In this document: piece after piece, positions 60,067 to 64,000 of the stretch
How the letters are laid out: every line of letters begins with the position of its first letter
How positions within the stretch are numbered: position 1 is the first letter of the stretch
From: Marinobacter goseongensis
GTDB taxonomy: Bacteria; Pseudomonadota; Gammaproteobacteria; Pseudomonadales; Oleiphilaceae
DNA: 64,000 bases
Direction of reading: 5' to 3'
NCBI RefSeq assembly: GCF_023156235.1
Contig: NZ_JAKZAI010000005.1
Span: forward strand, 62,001-126,000
Program-made: the position numbers and the translations under genes
Notes under the pieces: generated by a model
What the model was told of the DNA's origin: nothing
Database searches by the model: none
The model's input: only the letters and a program-made list of their open reading frames with translations

Positions 60067-60191
60067 AAAGCAACCCCGGAACAGATATGTGTGCGAAGAG
60101 CATAAGCCGCACCAGCGGCAACAAACAACAAGGCGCTCACCTGATAGGTAACGACGCTGACAACCCTGGCTTTACGTTTGCGGCCGCTCAC
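60063..60191 (-). CDS. Possible 42-aa membrane peptide upstream of CopD
   Basis: A GTG at 60191 begins MSGRKRKARVVSVVTYQVSA and runs through a hydrophobic stretch to ICSGVAL. Its stop overlaps the CopD start as ATGA, and its first 20 bases overlap the end of lldR. That coupling favours a translated gene, but there is no clear ribosome-binding site and I know no homologue. Confidence 0.35.
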   Translation of the reverse strand: MSGRKRKARVVSVVTYQVSALLFVAAGAAYALRTHICSGVAL

Positions 60192-60945
60192 GCCGCTGAG
60201 CGCGGGCCAGCCGACGAATTTCTTCCTCGCGCTCGTCCAGCACGCTCTGCACAAAACGGATGTGCTCACCCGCAATGCGCCTGGCATCCTCGGCACGGCC
60301 TTCCATGATCGCGTCGAACAAGGCCTGGTGCTGCGAAATCAGGGTGTGCCGGGCATCGCTGCGCAGTGCATACATGCCGCCAATATTGGTCACCACACTG
60401 CGTTTGAGCAGATCGAACAAACCGCGAATGGTGTGCAGCAGCACCAGATTGTGACTGGCCTGGGCAATCGCCAGATGAAAACGCGCATCGGCGGCGCCTT
60501 CTTCTTCCCGGCTTGCCTTGGGCTCGCGGGCATAGCAGGCCTGCAGCTCATCAAAGGCAAGCTGCAGTTGCTGACGATCAAGGTCCGTGGCGCGGTGGGC
60601 GGCGTAATAGGCGCAATCCGTTTCCAGCGTATGACGAAACTCCAACAGATCGCGGCGGGTTTCGGGCCGGCTTTCCAACAGGTTCATCAAAGGGTCGCTG
60701 AAGCTCGACCCCAGCGAGTCGCACACGTAATTCCCGCCGCCCTGGCGACTGATCACCAAGCCCCTGGCCGCCAGCTTTTGCAGCGCCTCGCGCACGGAAG
60801 GCCGCGAAACGCCAAATTGCTCCGCCAGGGCCCGCTCCGCCGGCAGGCGCTGGCCCGGCTGCAGCGTGCCTTCCAGTATTAAGGTTTCCAACTGCTCTAC
60901 GATGTCGTCAGAGAGCCGGTGCTGGCGAATTTGCCCTACTTCCAT
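60172..60945 (-). CDS. lldR: LldR, FadR-type GntR regulator
   Basis: 257 aa. An N-terminal winged helix (LSDDIVEQLETLILEGTLQP, then LPAERALAEQFGVSRPSVRE) is followed by an FCD ligand-binding domain (about 95-240) with conserved histidine and aspartate positions (ARFHLAIAQASHN). It is divergent from lldD, and both its own upstream region and the lldD promoter have FadR-family palindromes, so it should repress lactate oxidation until L-lactate binds. MEVGQIR is preferred to an upstream ATG that the operator covers. Confidence 0.9.
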   Translation of the reverse strand: MEVGQIRQHRLSDDIVEQLETLILEGTLQPGQRLPAERALAEQFGVSRPSVREALQKLAARGLVISRQGGGNYVCDSLGSSFSDPLMNLLESRPETRRDLLEFRHTLETDCAYYAAHRATDLDRQQLQLAFDELQACYAREPKASREEEGAADARFHLAIAQASHNLVLLHTIRGLFDLLKRSVVTNIGGMYALRSDARHTLISQHQALFDAIMEGRAEDARRIAGEHIRFVQSVLDEREEEIRRLARAQRRERPQT

Positions 60946-60955
60946 TACCGATCCT

Positions 60956-60968
60956 TTGGTCTTACCAA
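60956..60968. promoter_or_regulatory. LldR operator at lldR
   Basis: TTGGT-CTT-ACCAA is a perfect palindrome of the FadR-subfamily form TNGT-N3-ACNA. It begins 11 bases before the lldR ATG and overlaps its ribosome-binding region, so LldR probably limits its own synthesis. Confidence 0.65.
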
Positions 60969-61046
60969 TGTACAAAAATCATAACCAACGACTCACTTAT
61001 GATCAATAAAAATCCCCCTTCCTTTACCAAAACCCCATTAAGGGGT

Positions 61047-61075
61047 TTGACACCGCATTGATGCTTTTTTAATCT
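61047..61075 (+). promoter_or_regulatory. Sigma-70 promoter of lldD
   Basis: TTGACA (61047-61052), a 17-base spacer and TAATCT (61070-61075). The -35 is perfect and the -10 is close to consensus. Predicted transcription starts near 61082, upstream of the operator at 61094. Confidence 0.8.
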
Positions 61076-61093
61076 AGTGGGATAAAAATGATT

Positions 61094-61110
61094 AATTGGC
61101 CTTACCAATT
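61094..61110. promoter_or_regulatory. LldR operator downstream of the lldD start site
   Basis: AATTGG-CCTTA-CCAATT is a perfect 6-bp-armed palindrome matching the PdhR/LldR-type site. It lies about +12 to +28 of the predicted transcript, so a bound repressor would act as a roadblock. Together with the 60956 site it spans the promoter. Confidence 0.75.
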
Positions 61111-61163
61111 TACTAAAACCTCTCCAGACCACGGGCTATCAGAGAGCCTTTGAGGAATCCGCG

Positions 61164-62303
61164 ATGATCATTTCCGCCTCGACCGATTACCGCGCTGCTG
61201 CCCAGCGCCGCCTGCCCCCCTTCCTGTTTCATTATATCGATGGCGGCGCCTACAACGAGCACACCCTCAAGCGCAACGTCGCGGACCTCGCCGACATCGG
61301 TTTGCGCCAGCGGGTCCTCAAGAACATGGAAGACCTGAACCTGGAAACCAGACTGTTTGACGAGACCCTTAACATGCCAGTGGTTCTGTCACCCGTTGGC
61401 TTGACCGGCATGTGCGCCCGTCGGGGCGAGGTGCAGGCAGCGCGCGCGGCAGAGAGCAAAGGCATTCCCTTTACCCTGTCCACCGTCTCGGTCTGCCCGA
61501 TTGAGGAAGTCGCACCGGCGATCAACCGTCCCATGTGGTTCCAGCTCTACGTGCTGAAGGACCGCGGCTTTATGAAGAACGCGCTGGAACGGGCCAGGGC
61601 CGCCGGCGTCAAAACCCTGGTGTTTACCGTTGATATGCCGGTGCCGGGCGCCCGCTACCGGGACGCGCACTCCGGCATGAGCGGCCCCAACGCGGCCATG
61701 CGCCGCTACCTGCAAGCCATGACGCATCCGCGCTGGTCCTATGATGTGGGCCTGCGTGGCAAACCCCACGACCTGGGCAACATTTCCGCCTACCGCGGAG
61801 AATCGACCGGCCTGGAAGACTACATCGGCTGGCTCGGCAACAACTTTGACTCTTCCATTTCCTGGAAGGATCTGGAGTGGATTCGCGAATTCTGGGACGG
61901 ACCAATGCTCATTAAAGGCATTCTGGACGCGGATGATGCCCGGGATGCCGTGCGCTTCGGCGCGGACGGCGTGGTGGTTTCCAACCACGGCGGCCGTCAG
62001 CTTGACGGCGTTCCATCCACCGCGCGTGCACTGCCGGCCATTGCCGATGCGGTCAAAGGCGACCTGAAAATTCTGGTGGATTCCGGCATTCGAACGGGGC
62101 TGGATGTACTGCGCATGCTGGCGTTGGGTGCCGATTGCACCATGCTCGGCCGCGCCTACATCTACGCCCTCGCTGTCGACGGCCAGGCCGGCGTCAGCAA
62201 TCTACTGGAGTTGATCGAGAAAGAAATGCGGGTCGCTATGGTGCTTACCGGCGCCAAATCCATCAGCGAGATCAATGCCGACCTGCTGGTCTCTGAATCC
62301 TAG
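61164..62303 (+). CDS. lldD: FMN-dependent L-lactate dehydrogenase LldD
   Basis: 379 aa. It oxidises L-lactate to pyruvate and passes electrons to the respiratory chain. FMN-binding and catalytic features of the family: [34 protein letters not shown], and [16 protein letters not shown] with the catalytic histidine. It has the expected length and is membrane-associated in relatives. It has its own promoter and operator. A lactate permease is not present within the window. Confidence 0.95.
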   Translation: MIISASTDYRAAAQRRLPPFLFHYIDGGAYNEHTLKRNVADLADIGLRQRVLKNMEDLNLETRLFDETLNMPVVLSPVGLTGMCARRGEVQAARAAESKGIPFTLSTVSVCPIEEVAPAINRPMWFQLYVLKDRGFMKNALERARAAGVKTLVFTVDMPVPGARYRDAHSGMSGPNAAMRRYLQAMTHPRWSYDVGLRGKPHDLGNISAYRGESTGLEDYIGWLGNNFDSSISWKDLEWIREFWDGPMLIKGILDADDARDAVRFGADGVVVSNHGGRQLDGVPSTARALPAIADAVKGDLKILVDSGIRTGLDVLRMLALGADCTMLGRAYIYALAVDGQAGVSNLLELIEKEMRVAMVLTGAKSISEINADLLVSES

Positions 62304-62381
62304 CGGTATATAGCCCCCTCGGCCTTAGCTGCGTCCCCAGGGGGCAACACCGGCACCCCAGTGCCATCGGCAAAGCACTCG

Positions 62382-62837
62382 TCAGGTCAGGTCATCCAGT
62401 ATTTCCTGCACATGCTCGGCCGGCTTGACCTTGCCGTAATGGCGCAGAATCAGCCCCTTCTCATCGATCAGAAACGATTCCCGGTTAACAGACATCACCT
62501 GTTTACCGTACATATTCTTCTCCTTGAGCACCTCGTACTGGTTCACCACCACTTCCTCCGGGTCTGCCAGAATCGGGAAGTTCAGCGATTCTTTGCGGGC
62601 GAACTTTTCGTGTGACTTGACTGTGTCGCGGCTGACACCGAGTACCTGCACGCCCTGACTGCTGAGCTCATCCAATCGATCCCGAAACTGCTGAGCCTCG
62701 GTGGTGCAACCGGGCGTGGCATCACGCGGATAAAAGTAGAGCAGCACTTTCTGACCCTGATAATCAGACAGCGTGTGCGCTTTGTTTTCCTGGTCGTGCA
62801 GCGTGAAATCGGGTGCCGTTTTGCCTTCCCAACCCAT
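62382..62837 (-). CDS. bcp: Thiol peroxidase Bcp (1-Cys type)
   Basis: 151 aa peroxiredoxin of the AhpC/Bcp-PrxQ group. The peroxidatic cysteine is in RDATPGCTTEAQQFRD. In many homologues a second cysteine follows five residues later (the E. coli pattern PGCTVQAC); here that position is a glutamine, so it should be a 1-Cys type that needs an external thiol. It reduces hydrogen and organic peroxides. MGWEGK is the family start. Confidence 0.9.
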   Translation of the reverse strand: MGWEGKTAPDFTLHDQENKAHTLSDYQGQKVLLYFYPRDATPGCTTEAQQFRDRLDELSSQGVQVLGVSRDTVKSHEKFARKESLNFPILADPEEVVVNQYEVLKEKNMYGKQVMSVNRESFLIDEKGLILRHYGKVKPAEHVQEILDDLT

Positions 62838-62897
62838 CGTGTTTTCCTCCATATTCAGTGATTTCTACCGGTGCATCTGCTCCGATTGTGGTGGTTT

Positions 62898-63200
62898 TTA
62901 TGAAACCTGCGAATACGCCGACCTTACCCGCGTCATGACAAGGCGCGCATCCTCCGCTTTCATCCCGTGCTTGCGCAACTGCGGCATCACCATCGCCCCC
63001 ACCTTGTAGCAGCGTGATGGGGCAATGCCGTGCTTCGAAAATACCTCTGCAATCGCTTGCGACCCGGCCTCCGGATTGGACTTTATCAGCTCGCCAATCT
63101 CGATCGCGCAAGCTTCTTCAGCGGGGTTTTCGGTGTGCTTGCTGCGGCGGATCAGAAACACCGCAACAACCACAAATAATCCAATAATGAGAAACTTCAT
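62898..63200 (-). CDS. Small membrane-anchored protein, unknown
   Basis: 100 aa. An N-terminal helix (MKFLIIGLFVVVAVFLIRRS) anchors it with the rest facing the cytoplasm, if the positive residues after the helix are a guide. The C-terminal part is helical with IELIKSNPEAG-like turns (EIGELIKSNPEAGSQAIAEV) and no known motif. Two cysteines occur (EEACAIE, SRCYKVG). I do not recognise it. Confidence 0.6.
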   Translation of the reverse strand: MKFLIIGLFVVVAVFLIRRSKHTENPAEEACAIEIGELIKSNPEAGSQAIAEVFSKHGIAPSRCYKVGAMVMPQLRKHGMKAEDARLVMTRVRSAYSQVS

Positions 63201-63330
63201 CGCACTCTTGCCCTTGCCCGTTCGCCCAAACAGCAGTCCTCCACACTGTACCGTTTCAAAGGCCAACGCGCAGCCCCAAGAGACAACCGCCTCCCGAGTG
63301 GGACTCAATGCAATAAATAACCACAGGTCA

Positions 63331-63359
63331 TTTACAATTTCTGACCACCCCTGTATGTT
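63331..63359 (+). promoter_or_regulatory. Sigma-70 promoter of the 3'-end SDR gene
   Basis: TTTACA (63331-63336), a 17-base spacer and TATGTT (63354-63359). The -10 box overlaps the first bases of the inverted repeat at 63358. Confidence 0.6.
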
Positions 63360-63380
63360 AAGTGACCATCGTTCACTTAA
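63358..63380. promoter_or_regulatory. Operator-like inverted repeat over the SDR transcription start
   Basis: TTAAGTGA-N7-TCACTTAA is a perfect 8-bp palindrome. It overlaps the -10 box and the predicted transcription start and ends 12 bases before the ATG. This position suits a TetR- or GntR-like repressor, whose gene is not seen in the window. Confidence 0.55.
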
Positions 63381-63392
63381 ATGGAGCAGATC

Positions 63393-64000
63393 ATGTCCTA
63401 TGTGGTTATCACCGGCGCCAGTGCCGGCATCGGCGAGTGTTTCGCCCGGGCACTCGCGAGTGAAAAGCAGAACCTGATTCTGGTGGCTCGCCGGGAAGAG
63501 CGCCTGAATACCCTGGCCGCCGAGCTGAAGCAGCAGCATGGCATCGAGGCCGTTGTCCTGAAAGCCGATCTGGCAGATCAGGCCGACGCAGACACCCTGG
63601 CAAAACAGATCAATGAAGGCGGCTGGGCGCTGTCTGGCCTGATCAACAACGCCGGCTTCGGCGACCGCGGGGCGTTTACCGATCTTCCACTTGAACGCCA
63701 GCTGGCGATGATTCAGGTGAACATCACCTCCCTGGTCTCCCTGACCTGGCAACTGCTGCCCTCCCTGCGCAAACAGCCGGGGAGCTTTGTGATCAACGTG
63801 GCGTCCACTGCGGCGTTTCAGGCCGGGCCGAATATGGCGGTCTACTACGCCACCAAGGCCTTCGTGCTTTCCTTCTCCGAAGCCTTGCATGAAGAGCTGA
63901 GGGGGGCAGGCGTTGCCGTGAGCACGCTGTGCCCGGGCGCTACCGATTCCGAGTTCGCCCAGGAAGCCCACATGACCGACACCAAACTGTTCAAAGCCGG
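63393..64000 (+). CDS. SDR family oxidoreductase, cut at window end
   Basis: About 203 residues of a short-chain dehydrogenase run off the window. Features: the cofactor loop VVITGASAGIGECFARAL, LINNAGFGDRGAF, the serine in INVASTAAFQ and YYATKAF with the catalytic tyrosine and lysine. The sequence VSTLCPGATDSEF after it is typical of the SDR group with DltE-like members. Start: GGAG before the ATG at 63393; an in-frame ATG at 63381 is possible. Substrate unknown. Confidence 0.85.
   Translation, partial: MSYVVITGASAGIGECFARALASEKQNLILVARREERLNTLAAELKQQHGIEAVVLKADLADQADADTLAKQINEGGWALSGLINNAGFGDRGAFTDLPLERQLAMIQVNITSLVSLTWQLLPSLRKQPGSFVINVASTAAFQAGPNMAVYYATKAFVLSFSEALHEELRGAGVAVSTLCPGATDSEFAQEAHMTDTKLFKA

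Noticed and set aside
62313..62345. GCCCCC / GGGGGC stem after lldD
   Set aside because: Six-bp stem with a 21-base loop and no T run; a terminator is possible but not supported.
1..64000. tRNA, rRNA, CRISPR or insertion sequence
   Set aside because: Read by eye on both strands; no cloverleaf-like elements, spaced direct repeats, transposase motifs or target-site duplications were seen.

Overview
The window reads as a chromosomal segment of a GC-rich marine gammaproteobacterium, most like Marinobacter or a close relative. This is judged from protein resemblance (type B PutA, short GdhB-type glutamate dehydrogenase, EfpL, RadD, PxpABC, LldR/LldD, SEC-C and DUF3010 proteins, haloalkane dehalogenase), not from a database search. 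I see no rRNA, tRNA, insertion sequence, prophage, CRISPR array or attachment site. About 70 genes are packed tightly on both strands; only 19441-19845 exceeds 300 bases without a gene.

Layout. 1-4600: DUF4112, a DMT exporter, RsuA, a DUF1328 peptide, an SDR and a lytic transglycosylase. 4632-16147: amino-acid catabolism. PutA (proline to glutamate) lacks the usual DNA-binding domain, GdhB (glutamate to 2-oxoglutarate) lies upstream of it, and an Lrp/AsnC regulator is divergent from gdhB. PxpABC (5-oxoproline to glutamate) follows after a thioesterase and EfpL. 16113-21366: a crotonase, a DUF2339 membrane protein, a CLCA_X zincin and small proteins. 21448-26439: a bicarbonate transporter (SbtA) behind a terminator hairpin, a DUF7352-like protein, a LysR regulator and a 7TMR-DISM/GGDEF/EAL protein. 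26580-31912: MscS, BCCT transporter, a periplasmic binding protein, pseudoazurin and a NAD(P)-binding protein. 32081-42365: a periplasmic helical protein, an outer-membrane barrel, a PilZ protein, a haloalkane dehalogenase, a PilZ-Rossmann fusion in an apparent operon with a second 7TMR-DISM/EAL protein, and a PAS-GGDEF cyclase. 42406-54577: mostly small housekeeping, repair and stress genes (NADAR, 3D-domain lipoprotein, J-domain and VWA pair, GST, Fcy1-like cytosine deaminase, NUDIX, CsbD, TrxC, MBL hydrolase, HAD protein). 54758-60191: a small membrane protein, a 2OG oxygenase-like protein, RadD, SlyD, a translationally coupled NERD and cold-shock/DUF1294 pair, and CopD. 60172-64000: LldR and LldD with clear operators, Bcp, a small anchored protein and an SDR cut by the window end.

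How it fits together. The first 16 kb funnels proline and 5-oxoproline through glutamate into the TCA cycle. The 23-42 kb stretch holds five c-di-GMP genes: one likely active cyclase, two likely phosphodiesterases with decayed GGDEF domains, and two PilZ receptors. The PilZ domain fused to a nucleotide-binding Rossmann fold, with its own phosphodiesterase 18 bases downstream, is the most novel-looking unit here. The 3' end is an L-lactate oxidation locus with an LldR operator both at its own gene and at lldD.
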